Shown here piece by piece: positions 21,533-32,870 of a DNA stretch of 64,000 nucleotides (its first letter is position 1; each line of letters opens with the position of its first letter). This stretch comes from Haemophilus parainfluenzae. Its GTDB lineage: Bacteria > Pseudomonadota > Gammaproteobacteria > Enterobacterales > Pasteurellaceae. The position numbers were made by a program, and so were the translations under genes. A model generated the notes under the pieces. The model did no database searches, was not told the origin of the DNA, and saw nothing but the letters and a program-made list of their open reading frames with translations. The stretch is from assembly GCF_900638025.1 (NCBI RefSeq), contig NZ_LR134481.1, positions 620,001-684,000 on the forward strand. The letters are read 5' to 3'.

Positions 21533-22858
21533 ATGGCTAAACAACCAGGTTATCAAAGCAGAAGTACTAATAGTGGTACTGGTGAACTAAAAAGCAGATT
21601 GCTTTTTGTATTAGGTGCACTTATCGTTTATCGTATTGGTTCTTTTATTCCGCTTCCTGGTATTGATGCCGCCGTGCTAGCTCAATTAGTTGAACAACAA
21701 AAAGGCACCATCATTGATATGTTAAACATGTTCTCTGGTGGTGCATTGAGCCGAGCATCAATTTTAGCATTAGGTATTATGCCGTATATCTCGGCATCTA
21801 TCGTGATGCAATTGCTTGCTACGGTTTCACCTGCTTTAGCAGAATTGAAGAAGGAAGGCGCAGCAGGACAAAGAAAAATCACCAAGTATACTCGTTATGC
21901 AACGGTGGTTTTTGCTACTATCCAAGCTATCGCCATTTCTACCGGTTTACCGAATATGTTGCCACAGTTAGTGCCAAATATCGGTTTTACTTTTTACTTC
22001 ACTGCAGTAGTGAGTCTTGTGACCGGAACCATGTTCTTAATGTGGTTAGGTGAGCAAATTACTGAAAGAGGTATTGGTAACGGTATCTCAATTCTTGTTT
22101 TTGGTGGTATTGTTGCAGGGTTGCCACATGCAATTATCGAAACAGTTGAGCAAGCTCGTCAAGGACAAATGCATCCTTTAGTTCTTCTACTAATCGCTGC
22201 TATTGTTTTTGCAGTAACTTATTTTGTTGTCTTCGTAGAACGTGGACAACGTAGAATTCGTGTTGAATATGCTAAGCGTCAACAAGGACGCCAAATTTTA
22301 GGTGGTCATTCAACGCACTTACCATTAAAAGTTAATATGGCAAACGTAATGCCCGCAATTTTTGCTTCAAGCATTATTTTATTTCCTGCTACATTGACAC
22401 AATGGTTTGGTCAGAATGATAAGTTTGAGTGGTTAAATGACTTATCCATGTTGTTGAATCCTGGACAACCTTTATATCTTCTTGTTTATGCGGTAGCGAT
22501 TATTTTCTTCAGTTTCTTCTACACTGCAATGCAATATAATCCGCGTGATACAGCAGATAATCTAAAAAAATCTGGTGCATTTATCCCAGGAATTAGACCA
22601 GGTGAACAAACATCACGTTACATTGATAAAGTAATGACTCGATTAACATTAATTGGCGGTCTTTATGTAACGTTCGTATGTTTAGTCCCTTATATTATGA
22701 CATCAGCATGGGATGTTAAATTCTACTTCGGTGGTACTTCCTTATTAATCGTTGTTGTTGTAATTATGGATTTTATCGTGCAAGTTCAGAGTCACTTAAT
22801 GTCGTCTCAATATGAATCTGCGTTAAAAAAAGCAAACCTTAAAGGTTTTGGACAGTAA
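21533..22858 (+). CDS. secY: Protein translocase subunit SecY
   Basis: SecY is the channel subunit of the SecYEG translocon in the inner membrane. The 441-residue protein has ten membrane spans. The plug region and signature segments [20 protein letters not shown] and [18 protein letters not shown] are visible, as is the C5 cytoplasmic loop ([20 protein letters not shown]) that contacts SecA and the ribosome. It lies in the spc operon between rplO and rpmJ, as in E. coli. Confidence 0.98.
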   Translation: MAKQPGYQSRSTNSGTGELKSRLLFVLGALIVYRIGSFIPLPGIDAAVLAQLVEQQKGTIIDMLNMFSGGALSRASILALGIMPYISASIVMQLLATVSPALAELKKEGAAGQRKITKYTRYATVVFATIQAIAISTGLPNMLPQLVPNIGFTFYFTAVVSLVTGTMFLMWLGEQITERGIGNGISILVFGGIVAGLPHAIIETVEQARQGQMHPLVLLLIAAIVFAVTYFVVFVERGQRRIRVEYAKRQQGRQILGGHSTHLPLKVNMANVMPAIFASSIILFPATLTQWFGQNDKFEWLNDLSMLLNPGQPLYLLVYAVAIIFFSFFYTAMQYNPRDTADNLKKSGAFIPGIRPGEQTSRYIDKVMTRLTLIGGLYVTFVCLVPYIMTSAWDVKFYFGGTSLLIVVVVIMDFIVQVQSHLMSSQYESALKKANLKGFGQ

Positions 22859-22886
22859 TTGTTCATTTAAGTAAAAAGGATAAGCA

Positions 22887-23000
22887 ATGAAAGTTCGTGC
22901 TTCCGTTAAGAAGATGTGTCGTAACTGTAAAATTGTTAAACGTGAAGGTGTTGTTCGTGTATTATGCAGCGACCCTAAACATAAACAACGTCAAGGTTAA
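22887..23000 (+). CDS. rpmJ: 50S ribosomal protein L36
   Basis: L36 is the smallest 50S protein (37 residues) and binds one zinc ion. It starts [20 protein letters not shown], and the zinc ligands are Cys11, Cys14, Cys27 and His32 (CxxC, then C..P.H). This is the zinc-binding C-plus type. A ribosome site AAAAGGATAAGCA precedes the start. It is the last spc gene, 28 bases after secY and upstream of the alpha leader. Confidence 0.97.
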
Positions 23001-23024
23001 TTAACATTTCTTCTTGCAAAGAAC

Positions 23025-23051
23025 CGGTTGAGTAGTTATACTACTCAACTC
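23025..23051 (+). terminator. Hairpin at the spc-alpha junction (weak terminator or processing site)
   Basis: GTTGAGTAG (23027-23035) pairs perfectly with CTACTCAAC (23041-23049). The following sequence is only modestly T-rich, so partial read-through into the alpha operon is likely. Confidence 0.55.
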
Positions 23052-23055
23052 ATTT

Positions 23056-23150
23056 ATGTCCTTGGTATTCTGTTTGAGTATCCTGAAAACGGGCTTTTCA
23101 AGATCAGAATACCAAATTAGTTAAAATAATAGGAGTGCATAGTGGCCCGT
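23056..23150 (+). promoter_or_regulatory. Alpha operon leader: S4-binding pseudoknot region
   Basis: The segment reads TTTGAGTATCCTGAAAACGG then GCTTTTCA, closely matching the E. coli alpha leader in which S4 binds a pseudoknot and traps the ribosome at the rpsM start. GGTATTCTG (23064-23072) pairs with CAGAATACC (23106-23114), giving the outer helix. The fold extends to the AGGAGTGCATAGTGG initiation region of rpsM. Recognition is from the remembered E. coli sequence and family Alpha_RBS. Confidence 0.85.
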
Positions 23151-23498
23151 ATTGCAGGCATTAACATTCCTGATCACAAACACGCTGTAATCGCTTTAAC
23201 TGCAATTTACGGTATCGGTAAAACTCGTTCTAAAAGCATTTGTGCTGCAGCGGGTATTGCTGAAGATGTTAAGATCAGCGAATTGTCTGAAGAGCAGATT
23301 GACAAACTGCGTGACGAAGTTGGTAAATTTACCGTTGAAGGTGACTTACGTCGTGAAGTAACACTAAACATCAAACGTCTTTTAGACTTAGGTTGTTACC
23401 GTGGTTTACGTCATCGTCGTAGTTTACCGGTACGTGGTCAACGTACTAAAACTAATGCGCGTACCCGTAAGGGTCCACGTAAGCCGATCAAAAAATAG
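23142..23498 (+). CDS. rpsM: 30S ribosomal protein S13
   Basis: S13 lies in the 30S head and contacts both P-site tRNA and the 50S subunit. The protein is 118 residues, beginning at GTG (GTGGCCCGTATTGCAGGC), the same unusual start as in E. coli, inside the S4-binding leader. The helix-two-turn-helix signature and C-terminal [20 protein letters not shown] are intact. It is the first gene of the alpha operon; rpsK follows after 16 bases. Confidence 0.98.
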   Translation: MARIAGINIPDHKHAVIALTAIYGIGKTRSKSICAAAGIAEDVKISELSEEQIDKLRDEVGKFTVEGDLRREVTLNIKRLLDLGCYRGLRHRRSLPVRGQRTKTNARTRKGPRKPIKK

Positions 23499-23511
23499 TC
23501 GGGGTAAATAA

Positions 23512-23904
<393 letters not shown>

Positions 23905-23933
23905 TGGCGTAATAGGATAGTTGGAGAAAGAAA

Positions 23934-24554
23934 ATGGCAAGATATTTGGGCCCTAAACTCAAGCTCAGCCGTCGTGAAGGCACTGATTTATTCCTTAAAT
24001 CAGGTGTGCGTGCGATTGATTCAAAATGTAAAATTGATACAGCACCAGGTCAACACGGTGCTCGTAAACCGCGTTTGTCTGACTATGGTAGTCAATTACG
24101 TGAAAAACAAAAAGTTCGTCGTATCTATGGTATTTTAGAACGTCAATTCCGTAACTACTATAAAGAAGCAAACCGTTTAAAAGGTAATACTGGTGAAAAC
24201 TTACTAGTATTATTAGAAGGTAGATTGGATAACGTTGTTTATCGCATGGGATTTGCTGCAACTCGCGCAGAAGCTCGTCAATTAGTGAGCCACAAAGCGA
24301 TTGTCGTAAATGGTCGTGTTGTAAATATCCCATCTTTCCAAGTTTCTGTAAATGATGTCGTTGCTGTTCGTGAGAAATCTAAAAAACAAGCACGTATTAA
24401 AGCATCATTAGAATTAGCAGAACAAAGAGAAAAACCAACTTGGTTAGAAGTTGATTCTGCGAAAATGGAAGGTGTGTTCAAACGTGTTCCTGAACGTTCT
24501 GATTTATCAGCAGACATTAACGAACATCTGATCGTTGAGCTTTACTCTAAATAA
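23934..24554 (+). CDS. rpsD: 30S ribosomal protein S4
   Basis: S4 is a primary 16S-binding protein that nucleates the 30S body and, in E. coli, is the repressor of the alpha operon through the leader before rpsM. The 206-residue protein has [20 protein letters not shown] at the N-terminus. The S4 RNA-binding domain (about 96-160) contains [20 protein letters not shown]. It ends [10 protein letters not shown]. The zinc-binding cysteines of the C-plus form are absent. Confidence 0.98.
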   Translation: MARYLGPKLKLSRREGTDLFLKSGVRAIDSKCKIDTAPGQHGARKPRLSDYGSQLREKQKVRRIYGILERQFRNYYKEANRLKGNTGENLLVLLEGRLDNVVYRMGFAATRAEARQLVSHKAIVVNGRVVNIPSFQVSVNDVVAVREKSKKQARIKASLELAEQREKPTWLEVDSAKMEGVFKRVPERSDLSADINEHLIVELYSK

Positions 24555-24585
24555 TAGTTAAGCTTAAAAGCAAAGAGAGGATAAA

Positions 24586-25575
24586 ATGCAGGGTTCTGTT
24601 ACAGAATTTTTAAAACCACGCTTAGTAGATATCGAGCAAATTAGCTCTACTCATGCTAAGGTGATCTTAGAACCGTTAGAGCGTGGCTTTGGTCATACTC
24701 TAGGGAATGCATTACGTCGTATCCTTCTGTCTTCAATGCCAGGTTGTGCTGTAACTGAAGTAGAAATTGATGGCGTACTGCACGAATATAGTAGTAAAGA
24801 AGGTGTTCAGGAAGATATTCTTGAAGTTCTTTTAAACCTTAAAGGTCTAGCGGTTAAAGTACAGAATAAAGATGATGTTATTCTGACATTAAATAAATCT
24901 GGAATTGGCCCTGTTGTTGCAGCTGATATCACCCATGATGGTGATGTTGAGATTGTTAATCCATCACATGTAATCTGTCACTTAACAGACGAAAATGCGT
25001 CTATTAATATGCGTATTCGTGTTCAACGTGGTAGAGGTTATGTACCTGCATCTGCTCGTACTCATTCACAAAATGAAGATCGTCCAATTGGTCGTTTATT
25101 AGTGGATGCTTGTTATAGTCCGGTTGACCGTATTGCTTACAATGTTGAAGCAGCACGTGTTGAACAACGTACTGACTTAGATAAACTAGTTATCGAGTTA
25201 GAAACTAACGGGACTATTGATCCGGAAGAAGCAATTCGTCGTGCAGCAACAATTTTAGCAGAGCAACTCGATGCATTCGTTGATTTGCGTGATGTTCGTC
25301 AACCTGAAGTCAAGGAAGAAAAACCGGAATTCGATCCGATTTTATTACGTCCTGTTGATGACTTAGAGTTGACAGTTCGTTCTGCTAACTGTTTGAAAGC
25401 AGAAACAATTCACTATATCGGTGACTTAGTACAACGTACAGAAGTTGAGTTATTAAAAACGCCTAATCTTGGTAAGAAATCTCTTACTGAAATTAAAGAC
25501 GTTCTCGCTTCACGTGGCTTGTCACTTGGTATGCGCCTTGAGAATTGGCCACCAGCAAGTATTGCTGAAGACTAG
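24586..25575 (+). CDS. rpoA: RNA polymerase alpha subunit
   Basis: The alpha subunit dimer is the assembly platform for RNA polymerase, and its C-terminal domain contacts UP elements and activators such as CRP and OxyR. It has 329 residues. The N-terminal domain (1-235) includes [20 protein letters not shown], and the C-terminal domain (about 250-329) includes [20 protein letters not shown] and [14 protein letters not shown]. An AGAGAGGATAAA ribosome site precedes the start. Confidence 0.98.
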   Translation: MQGSVTEFLKPRLVDIEQISSTHAKVILEPLERGFGHTLGNALRRILLSSMPGCAVTEVEIDGVLHEYSSKEGVQEDILEVLLNLKGLAVKVQNKDDVILTLNKSGIGPVVAADITHDGDVEIVNPSHVICHLTDENASINMRIRVQRGRGYVPASARTHSQNEDRPIGRLLVDACYSPVDRIAYNVEAARVEQRTDLDKLVIELETNGTIDPEEAIRRAATILAEQLDAFVDLRDVRQPEVKEEKPEFDPILLRPVDDLELTVRSANCLKAETIHYIGDLVQRTEVELLKTPNLGKKSLTEIKDVLASRGLSLGMRLENWPPASIAED

Positions 25576-25591
25576 TTTGGTCATAGGTTAA

Positions 25592-25999
<408 letters not shown>

Positions 26000-26013
26000 T
26001 AATTTGTTATAAA

Positions 26014-26045
26014 ATAAAAAGGCTCACTTATGTGAGCCTTTTTTA
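26014..26045. terminator. Bidirectional terminator between rplQ and rluA
   Basis: AAAAGGCTCAC (26017-26027) pairs with GTGAGCCTTTT (26032-26042) around a TTAT loop, with A- and T-tracts on either side. Confidence 0.9.
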
Positions 26046-26056
26046 TATTTCTTTTT

Positions 26057-26716
26057 CTAAAATTCAGCTTTAGCTTTGAATGTCATTTTTTCACCTGTGA
26101 TAGGGTGCGTAATCGTAAGTTCTTCTGCATGTAAGCATAAGCGAGGTGATATCGATTTAGCTTGTGGGTGAGAATAAAACTTGTCCCCTAAAATGGGATG
26201 TCCAAGTGCGAGCGTATGTAAACGAAGTTGATGCGAACGTCCTGTGATTGGGGTCAGTTTAACTCGAGTACAGTTAGTTGGTAACCGTTCTAAAACTTCA
26301 TAAAAAGTGACCGCTCTTTTGCCAAATACAAAATCAATGCGTTGGCGCGGGCGATTTTCCCAATCACAAATCATAGGAAGATTAATTTCCCCATTATCTC
26401 GTTCTAAGTGTCCCCATACTAAAGCTTGATAATATTTCTTTGGCTCACGTTCACGGAATTGACGTTTTAACTCTTTATCTGCCGCTTTACTTAATGCAAA
26501 TAGAATAATCCCACTTGTGGCCATATCTAAACGGTGTGCGGGTTCACAAAATCCAAATTTCTCTTTCACTCGGCTCATTGCACTGTCATAGTATTCGGGT
26601 TGATTGCCAGGGACTGAAAGTAAACCGCTCGGTTTGTTTACTACGCAGATATGATTATCTTGATAGATAATATCTAAATAAGGTTCTAAAGGGGGATGGT
26701 ATTCAATAAGTGCCAT
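26057..26716 (-). CDS. rluA: Dual-specificity pseudouridine synthase RluA
   Basis: RluA makes pseudouridine at 23S rRNA position 746 and at tRNA position 32. It is a 219-residue RluA-family enzyme without an S4 domain. The catalytic aspartate lies in AHRLDMATSGIILFAL (about residue 62); most relatives read HRLDMDTSG, so the D-to-A change two residues after the catalytic Asp is noted but does not touch it. PITGRSHQLRLH completes the active site. It lies 1 base after rapA, the same pair as in E. coli. Confidence 0.94.
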   Translation of the reverse strand: MALIEYHPPLEPYLDIIYQDNHICVVNKPSGLLSVPGNQPEYYDSAMSRVKEKFGFCEPAHRLDMATSGIILFALSKAADKELKRQFREREPKKYYQALVWGHLERDNGEINLPMICDWENRPRQRIDFVFGKRAVTFYEVLERLPTNCTRVKLTPITGRSHQLRLHTLALGHPILGDKFYSHPQAKSISPRLCLHAEELTITHPITGEKMTFKAKAEF

Positions 26717-26717
26717 A

Positions 26718-29480
26718 TTATTCCTTGTTTGTCACTATTACCCGAAGGCTATCTAATCGCCAGCTTGCTTTACTTAACTCTTCCAGAGAAAGCACGCGTT
26801 GTTTTTCTAATACATCAATTTCTGCCTGGCGAATATTTTTATTTACAGCTTTTAAGGCGATAAGTCGATTGAGCTCAGAGGTCAATGTTTGATCTGCTAA
26901 TTTACCGGCTTCTCGAATTTGAGCTTGTGCAATTTCAGTTATTTTGTGATCGCCTAGTTTAATTAATTGCTCAATATTTGGACGAGCCATTTTGACCATT
27001 TTATTCGTAATGTTTTTACCTAGCGGCTTAAGTTTATTTTGCAATGTATCAAAATTAACTTGTCCGGCGAGATCGTTTCCTTTGCTATCCAGCAATAAGC
27101 GAACAGGTGTAGGCGAAAGAAAACGATTCAGTTGCAAACCTTTTGGTGATTGGCTTTCAATCATATAAATCAATTCAACCAACAGAGTGCCAGCAGGCAG
27201 CTGTTTATTGACTAATAATGCCATTGATGCCTTGCCAATGTCACCAGAAGCGATTAAATCAATGCCTTGGCGTATCATTGGATGATCCCAGGTAAGAAAT
27301 TCTAATTCTTCACGCGCAAGGGCAAGTTGTCGGTCAAAAGTTACTGTAACACCTTCTTCTTTTAATCCAGGAAAATCAGGAACAAGCATGGTGCCCGTTG
27401 GTGTGATAACAATGCTGTTTTCACCTAAATCATCTTGTTCTACACCAATAATATCAAATAAATTCAGTGCAAAATCGACTAATTGTGGTGAATTATCTGT
27501 TTGAGCGATTTCTGCTGCAAGTCGTTGTGCCTTTTCTCCACCATTAGAATTTAATTCTAACAAACGATCGCGTCCTTTCTCTAAGGCTAAGCGCAATGCT
27601 TTTGCTTGTTTTTGCGTTTGGAGAATAAGTTGCTCAAAATCCGCTTTATTTTCTGACCGCACTTTTAGTAACGATTCATATTGTTCAAACAATGTCATGC
27701 CAATAGGGCAAGTTTGTTCAAAAGCATTTAAACCTTCATGATACCAACGTGCTAAATCTTGCTGCTCAGAGTTTGCGAGGCAAGGTACGTAAATTTGTAC
27801 GTCTTGCGTTTGTCCAATACGATCTAAACGGCCAATACATTGCTCAAGTAAGTCAGGATTCTCTGGTAAATCGAAGAGTACGAGATGACAAGCAAATTGG
27901 AAGTTTCGCCCTTCAGAACCAATGCTAGAACTCAGTAAAACTTGAGCACCATTATCGGTATCGGCAAAATAAGCCGCCGCGCGATCTCGTTCAATGATTG
28001 ACATTCTTTCATGGAAAACAGCACTGCGAATGGCTTCTTTTTCTCGTAAAATTTGCTCAAGTTGAATTGCTGTTTGTGCAGTTTTACAAATGACTAAGAT
28101 TTTTTCATTTCGGTGTGATTTTAGGAAATCAATTAACCAATGAATTTTTTCATCTACTTCAGCCGCATCAATTGTGACTTGGTGATAAACCCTGTGCGGG
28201 AAACCTTTTACACCTTGGCGTGTATTGCGAAATAAAATACGGCTTGTACCGTGTCGATCGATGAGATTTTGAATGAGTTCTTGTCGTGCCGCTTGCTTTT
28301 CGTCGTCATTATGACAGGCTAAGGCTTTAAATAATGGTTCGACATCCTGCTCATGAAGTAAATTAGAAATATGATTTTTTTCGTCCGCACTTAGCGGCTT
28401 CTCTGAGAGTAAAGATTGCACGGCATCCGCAACAGGTTGATAATTTTCCTGTTCTTTTAAGAAGGCTTGGTAATCATAAAAACGCTCAGGATCAAGCAAG
28501 CGCAAGCGTGCAAAATGGCTTTCCAAACCTAGTTGTTCAGGCGTTGCAGTGAGTAATAAAACAGACGGAATAGCGTTCGCTAATTGTTCCATCAATAAAT
28601 AAGCGGTGCTTGGTGCATTTTCAGACCAAGCCAAATGATGCGCTTCATCGACAATTAAACAGTCAAATTCAGCTTCAATGGCTTGTTGTACGCGATGAGG
28701 ATGTGCTTTTAGCCAATCTAATGCGCAGATAATTAAGCTTTCCGTGCTAAATGGATTGATGGCTTGCTCAGCAAAATCCTCACAACGTTCTTCATCAAAT
28801 AATGAAAAATGTAGATTAAAACGACGAAGCATTTCGACAAGCCATTGATGCTGCAAGGTTTCCGGTACAATAATTAATACACGTTGTACTTTTTCAGCAA
28901 AAAGTTGATTTTGCAAAATCATTCCCGCTTCAATAGTTTTACCTAACCCCACTTCGTCCGCTAAGAGCACGCGAGGATTGATACGATTTCCTACCTCTTG
29001 TGCAATATGAAGTTGATGAGGAATTAAACCCGCACGATTGCCTCGTAAGCCTCGCAAAGGCGATTGAAATTGAGCTTGTTGATGCAGAAGGGTTTGATAA
29101 CGCAACGCAAAATGTTCACTGCGGTCAATTTGTGCTGAAAAGAGGCGATCTTTTGCCTGGCTAAAAGAAATTATCGGGGAAAGTTCTTTTTCATTGACGA
29201 TAATCTCTTCGCCTTGCGCATTTTTGACTAAATAAAATAAGAGACCATTCATTTCCTGAACATCAAGGACTTCACCTTGCCAACCCGCTTGGTGATGAAG
29301 TTGTTCTCCTTTATTTAATGCAATTCGGGTTAATGGCGCTTGTGTCACCGCATAAATTCGGGTTTCATCTGTGGCAGGAAAGTGAAGGGTTACAGAACGG
29401 AAATCTAAGGCTGTAATCATCCCTAATCCGAGGCTATTTTCTGTTTCGCTAATCCAACGTTGACCGATTGCAAATGACAT
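26718..29480 (-). CDS. rapA: RNA polymerase-associated ATPase RapA
   Basis: RapA is a Swi2/Snf2-type ATPase that binds RNA polymerase and promotes its recycling. At about 920 residues it has two N-terminal Tudor-like domains, then the Snf2 motor: motif [17 protein letters not shown], motif II DEAHHL, motif [14 protein letters not shown] and motif [17 protein letters not shown]-terminal RNA polymerase-binding half follows. Two adjacent ATG codons exist (29483 and 29480); the second has better spacing from AGAGGA and matches the E. coli start. A USS core lies at 27656-27664. Confidence 0.95.
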   Translation of the reverse strand: MSFAIGQRWISETENSLGLGMITALDFRSVTLHFPATDETRIYAVTQAPLTRIALNKGEQLHHQAGWQGEVLDVQEMNGLLFYLVKNAQGEEIIVNEKELSPIISFSQAKDRLFSAQIDRSEHFALRYQTLLHQQAQFQSPLRGLRGNRAGLIPHQLHIAQEVGNRINPRVLLADEVGLGKTIEAGMILQNQLFAEKVQRVLIIVPETLQHQWLVEMLRRFNLHFSLFDEERCEDFAEQAINPFSTESLIICALDWLKAHPHRVQQAIEAEFDCLIVDEAHHLAWSENAPSTAYLLMEQLANAIPSVLLLTATPEQLGLESHFARLRLLDPERFYDYQAFLKEQENYQPVADAVQSLLSEKPLSADEKNHISNLLHEQDVEPLFKALACHNDDEKQAARQELIQNLIDRHGTSRILFRNTRQGVKGFPHRVYHQVTIDAAEVDEKIHWLIDFLKSHRNEKILVICKTAQTAIQLEQILREKEAIRSAVFHERMSIIERDRAAAYFADTDNGAQVLLSSSIGSEGRNFQFACHLVLFDLPENPDLLEQCIGRLDRIGQTQDVQIYVPCLANSEQQDLARWYHEGLNAFEQTCPIGMTLFEQYESLLKVRSENKADFEQLILQTQKQAKALRLALEKGRDRLLELNSNGGEKAQRLAAEIAQTDNSPQLVDFALNLFDIIGVEQDDLGENSIVITPTGTMLVPDFPGLKEEGVTVTFDRQLALAREELEFLTWDHPMIRQGIDLIASGDIGKASMALLVNKQLPAGTLLVELIYMIESQSPKGLQLNRFLSPTPVRLLLDSKGNDLAGQVNFDTLQNKLKPLGKNITNKMVKMARPNIEQLIKLGDHKITEIAQAQIREAGKLADQTLTSELNRLIALKAVNKNIRQAEIDVLEKQRVLSLEELSKASWRLDSLRVIVTNKE

Positions 29481-29577
29481 CATCTTCCTCTTAATGAATC
29501 TCTTAAAATGGGGCGATATTGTAGTCTGATTATAAGGGAAAGCAAGGCATGGACATCTAAAAGCATGAAAAATAAAG

Positions 29578-29593
29578 TGTGATTTTTCTCACA
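29578..29593 (+). promoter_or_regulatory. Predicted CRP site upstream of pnuC
   Basis: TGTGATTTTTCTCACA is a full TGTGA-N6-TCACA palindrome, centred about 94 bases before the pnuC start codon. It lies in the divergent rapA/pnuC interval. Confidence 0.7.
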
Positions 29594-29679
29594 ATAATTA
29601 AATTAAATGTCACCTAGGCTTTACTTTAAAAAAGTGCGGTGTAAAAATGACGTACTTTCTCATAAAATAGGAGTGTTCC

Positions 29680-30363
29680 ATGAATTGGACAGAACGACTT
29701 AAAGAAGAATTTTTATCCGGTTGGAAGCCTTTTGAAGTGGCATGGGTAGTTATTTTCCTTGCCGCGCAAATTATTGCTTATGTTCTTGCGCCAGATAGCC
29801 CATTAGGCATGATTTCGGGTATTGCAGGTATTCTCTGTGTGGTATTGGTGAGTAAAGGAAAAATTAGCAACTATTTCTTTGGGCTTATTTTTGCTTACAC
29901 CTATTTTTATGTCGCATGGGGAAACAATTTTCTTGGCGAAATGAATACGGTGCTCTATGTGTATATCCCATCACAATTTATCGGTTATTTTATGTGGAAA
30001 CAACACATGCAAAACGATAATGGTGGTGAAAGTGTAATTGCCAAAGCTTTGACGCCAAAAGGTTGGGCAATTTTACTCGTGAGTGTTGGGATCGGTACAT
30101 TTTGCTTTGTACAGGCGTTAAAAGCAGCAGGCGGGAGTTCTACGGGATTAGATGGTTTAACCACGATTATCACCGTAGCAGCGCAATTATTGATGATTTT
30201 GCGTTATCGTGAGCAATGGTTATTATGGATTGTCTTAAATGTGCTTTCCATTTTACTTTGGGCAGAGCAGCCAGCGATGTACTTAATGTATAGTGCTTAC
30301 TTACTTAACTCATTATATGGTTATTATAACTGGACAAAGCTCGTCAAAGCGGAAAGCCACTAA
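29680..30363 (+). CDS. pnuC: Nicotinamide riboside transporter PnuC
   Basis: PnuC imports nicotinamide riboside by facilitated diffusion, completing V-factor salvage after surface enzymes such as e(P4) have made the nucleoside. The 227-residue protein is almost entirely membrane spans (about seven). The C-terminal YLLNSLYGYYNWTKL carries the conserved Trp/Asn-containing motif of the family. ATG 29680 follows AGGAG with 7 bases spacing. Uptake signal and CRP sites lie upstream. It is transcribed alone. Confidence 0.94.
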   Translation: MNWTERLKEEFLSGWKPFEVAWVVIFLAAQIIAYVLAPDSPLGMISGIAGILCVVLVSKGKISNYFFGLIFAYTYFYVAWGNNFLGEMNTVLYVYIPSQFIGYFMWKQHMQNDNGGESVIAKALTPKGWAILLVSVGIGTFCFVQALKAAGGSSTGLDGLTTIITVAAQLLMILRYREQWLLWIVLNVLSILLWAEQPAMYLMYSAYLLNSLYGYYNWTKLVKAESH

Positions 30364-30375
30364 TCACATCAATTA

Positions 30376-30402
30376 AAAAGGGCATAGTAATATGCCCTTA
30401 CA
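30376..30402. terminator. Terminator shared by pnuC and trmN6
   Basis: AAGGGCATA (30378-30386) pairs with TATGCCCTT (30391-30399) around GTAA. The better T-run is on the minus strand (for trmN6), and the stem overlaps the trmN6 stop codon. Confidence 0.75.
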
Positions 30403-31096
30403 TTTTCAAATAGAATGCCTTCGTTAACGCAATAAATGCTTCGGTGTACTGATTGTTTTCGTCATAAATCACCAAGCTATCTTTTACCTGTGGTAAATGC
30501 TCTCGGCTAAACGTGAGTAACATTCGTTGTGGATCTTTCCCTATTTTTGTCATGACATCTGTCTGCTTAATACAATAAAGTGCGGTTGAATTTATCAACG
30601 TTTTCCCCGCCTCATAAGGCAAGACAAAACTGATTTTTCCTTTTTCGGATAAATAACTTGCCGCCCAATTTAGCCAATCTAAATGACTTTGTTGAACATA
30701 ACGGGCAAGGGCTCGTTCGTCATTTTTACATTCCACACCTTGCGCAAAATAAGGCGGGTTAGCCACAATTAAATCAAATTGATGTGCTGTTTGTTGGCAA
30801 TAAGTTTGCACATCTTGGTGTGTTAAATGAAGACGATTGTGCCATGGCGAGGCCTGGAAGTTTTCTTGTGCTTGTTGTGCTGCAAGGAGATCAAGTTCAA
30901 CGGCTTCAATTTGGCAATGCTCATGACTTTGTTGGGCGAGCATTAATGCAACCAAGCCTGTGCCAGTTCCCATATCAAGAATACGATGACAATCAGACAC
31001 ATCCGCCCAAGCCCCCAGTAAAATGCCGTCAGTGCCGACTTTCATTGCACAATGTTGTTGATTAATATGGAATTGTTTGAAGGTAAAGCTGCTCAT
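30398..31096 (-). CDS. trmN6: tRNA1(Val) (adenine(37)-N6)-methyltransferase TrmN6
   Basis: TrmN6 (YfiC) methylates A37 of valine tRNA1 at N6 using S-adenosylmethionine. It has 232 residues with MKVGTDGILLGAWADV near the start, the SAM loop ILDMGTGTGLVALMLAQ (about residues 39-55) and the catalytic LIVANPPYFAQG (about residues 108-119), the N-P-P-Y signature of N6-adenine methyltransferases. It is divergent from srmB as in E. coli. Confidence 0.93.
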   Translation of the reverse strand: MSSFTFKQFHINQQHCAMKVGTDGILLGAWADVSDCHRILDMGTGTGLVALMLAQQSHEHCQIEAVELDLLAAQQAQENFQASPWHNRLHLTHQDVQTYCQQTAHQFDLIVANPPYFAQGVECKNDERALARYVQQSHLDWLNWAASYLSEKGKISFVLPYEAGKTLINSTALYCIKQTDVMTKIGKDPQRMLLTFSREHLPQVKDSLVIYDENNQYTEAFIALTKAFYLKM

Positions 31097-31166
31097 AAAA
31101 TCTTGCGGAAAATGACCGCTCTTTCAGGTATAATCAGCCCCAATTTTAACAAATTAACGCAAAATA

Positions 31167-32495
31167 ATGAATTTATCTCCATTTGAAGAATTCGATCTTT
31201 CCGCCGAATTATTAAAAGCCTTAGAAAAGAAAGGCTACACTCGCCCAACTGCCATTCAATTAGAAGCAATTCCTGCTGCCATGGAAGAGCGTGATGTGCT
31301 CGGTTCTGCACCAACAGGCACAGGCAAAACTGCTGCATTCTTATTGCCAGCGATTCAGCATTTATTAGATTATCCGCGTCGTAAGCCAGGCGCGCCTCGC
31401 ATTTTAATTTTAACACCAACCCGTGAGTTAGCGATGCAGGTTGCAGAGCAAGCGGAAGAGTTAGCGCAGTTCACGCATTTGAAGATTACAACCATTACTG
31501 GCGGTGTAGCGTATCAAAATCATGGAGAAGTATTTAATTCAAATCAGGATATCGTGGTGGCAACACCGGGTCGTTTATTGCAATACATCAAAGAAGAAAA
31601 CTTTGATTGTCGTGCGGTAGAAATGCTGATTTTTGATGAGGCGGATCGCATGTTGCAAATGGGCTTTGGCCAAGATGCGGAGAAAATTGCCGCTGAAACG
31701 CGTTGGCGCAAGCAAACTCTTCTTTTCTCAGCCACCTTAGAAGGGGAGCTATTAGTTGATTTCGCAGAACGTTTATTGAATGATCCGGTAAAAATCGATG
31801 CTGAGCCAAGTCGTCGTGAGCGCAAGAAAATCAACCAGTGGTATTATCACGCCGATAGCAATGAACATAAAATTAAGTTGCTTGCACGTTTTATCGAAAC
31901 CGAGAAAGTGAGTCGTGGTATTGTATTTGTCCGTCGTCGCGAAGATGTGCGTGAGCTGTCTGAAACCTTGCGTAAACGAGGCATTCGTTCCACTTATTTA
32001 GAAGGCGATATGGCGCAAACACAACGTAATAATGCCATTGATAAATTGAAATTGGGAGTTGTTACTGTGTTAGTAGCCACTGATGTGGCTGCTCGTGGGA
32101 TTGATATTGATGATGTGACGCATGTCATGAACTTCGATTTACCTTATAGTGCAGATACCTATTTACATCGTATTGGTCGTACGGCTCGTGCAGGGAAAAA
32201 AGGCACCGCCGTTTCTTTTGTCGAAGCACATGATTACAAATTACTCGGTAAAATTAAACGCTATACGGAAGATCTTTTGAAAGCACGTATTTTAGAAGGA
32301 TTAGAGCCTCGCACTAAACCACCGAAAGATGGAGAAGTAAAATCCATGTCTAAAAAGCAAAAGGCGCGTATTAAAGAAAAGCGTGAAGAAAAGAAAAAAT
32401 CAGAGGTGAAGAAGAAAGCTAAACTGCGTCATAAAGATACGAAAAATATAGGTAAACGCCGTAAACCAAGCGCAGAAAAAACAGATGATAAATAA
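31167..32495 (+). CDS. srmB: ATP-dependent RNA helicase SrmB
   Basis: SrmB is a DEAD-box helicase acting in early 50S assembly. It has 442 residues. Q motif around GYTRPTAIQLEAIP, motif I APTGTGKTAAFL, Ia PTRELAMQ, Ib TPGR, II FDEADRML, III SAT, IV-V ATDVAARGIDIDD and VI HRIGRTARAG are all intact. The C-terminal tail (about 380-442) is highly basic (KKQKARIKEKREEKKKSEVK), as expected for RNA binding. It faces trmN6 divergently. Confidence 0.96.
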   Translation: MNLSPFEEFDLSAELLKALEKKGYTRPTAIQLEAIPAAMEERDVLGSAPTGTGKTAAFLLPAIQHLLDYPRRKPGAPRILILTPTRELAMQVAEQAEELAQFTHLKITTITGGVAYQNHGEVFNSNQDIVVATPGRLLQYIKEENFDCRAVEMLIFDEADRMLQMGFGQDAEKIAAETRWRKQTLLFSATLEGELLVDFAERLLNDPVKIDAEPSRRERKKINQWYYHADSNEHKIKLLARFIETEKVSRGIVFVRRREDVRELSETLRKRGIRSTYLEGDMAQTQRNNAIDKLKLGVVTVLVATDVAARGIDIDDVTHVMNFDLPYSADTYLHRIGRTARAGKKGTAVSFVEAHDYKLLGKIKRYTEDLLKARILEGLEPRTKPPKDGEVKSMSKKQKARIKEKREEKKKSEVKKKAKLRHKDTKNIGKRRKPSAEKTDDK

Positions 32496-32535
32496 TAAAA
32501 AAATAACCGCACTTATTAAGTGCGGTTATTTTTTT
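32496..32535. terminator. Bidirectional terminator from an inverted uptake-signal pair (srmB side)
   Basis: AAAATAACCGCACTT (32500-32514) pairs with AAGTGCGGTTATTTT (32518-32532) around a 3-base loop, with A/T-tracts on both sides. Confidence 0.88.
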
Positions 32536-32537
32536 GA

Positions 32538-32741
32538 CTATTTATTGACTTGGCTACCGATTACGCCACCTAATGCGGCACCACCTAATGTGGTTGCGGT
32601 ATTACCACCAAGCATATAGCCTGCTGCACCACCGATAGCGGCGCCAGCTGTTGTATTTTTCTGAGTGCGGTTCATATTTCCACATGCTGCAAGAGAAATA
32701 ACAGTCATCGCGATAACAAGTGATTTTCCAATTAATTTCAT
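32538..32741 (-). CDS. Small glycine-zipper lipoprotein
   Basis: This is a 67-residue predicted lipoprotein. The signal peptide ends in the lipobox LAAC (Cys20). The mature part is a glycine zipper (AGAAIGGAAGYMLGGN..., then LGGAALGGVIGSQVNK) of the type found in OsmB and Slp-like outer-membrane or envelope proteins. It probably makes a short paired membrane helix in the envelope. No precise function can be assigned. It converges on srmB across a shared terminator. Confidence 0.8.
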   Translation of the reverse strand: MKLIGKSLVIAMTVISLAACGNMNRTQKNTTAGAAIGGAAGYMLGGNTATTLGGAALGGVIGSQVNK

Positions 32742-32870
32742 AGGATCTCTCCGTGTTTAACATATAAAACTATCTATATTGATAGTAATCCGTAAGACAA
32801 ACAGAGATGAATGAAAGTTCAAAAATATGCGTTTTTCGATGTTTTTCTGAACAATTAAATATATTGAATG

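Noticed and set aside
26303..31117. Near-matches to the uptake signal such as ACCGCTCTT
   Set aside because: They differ from the core by one base and were not counted as signals, though they may be decayed copies.
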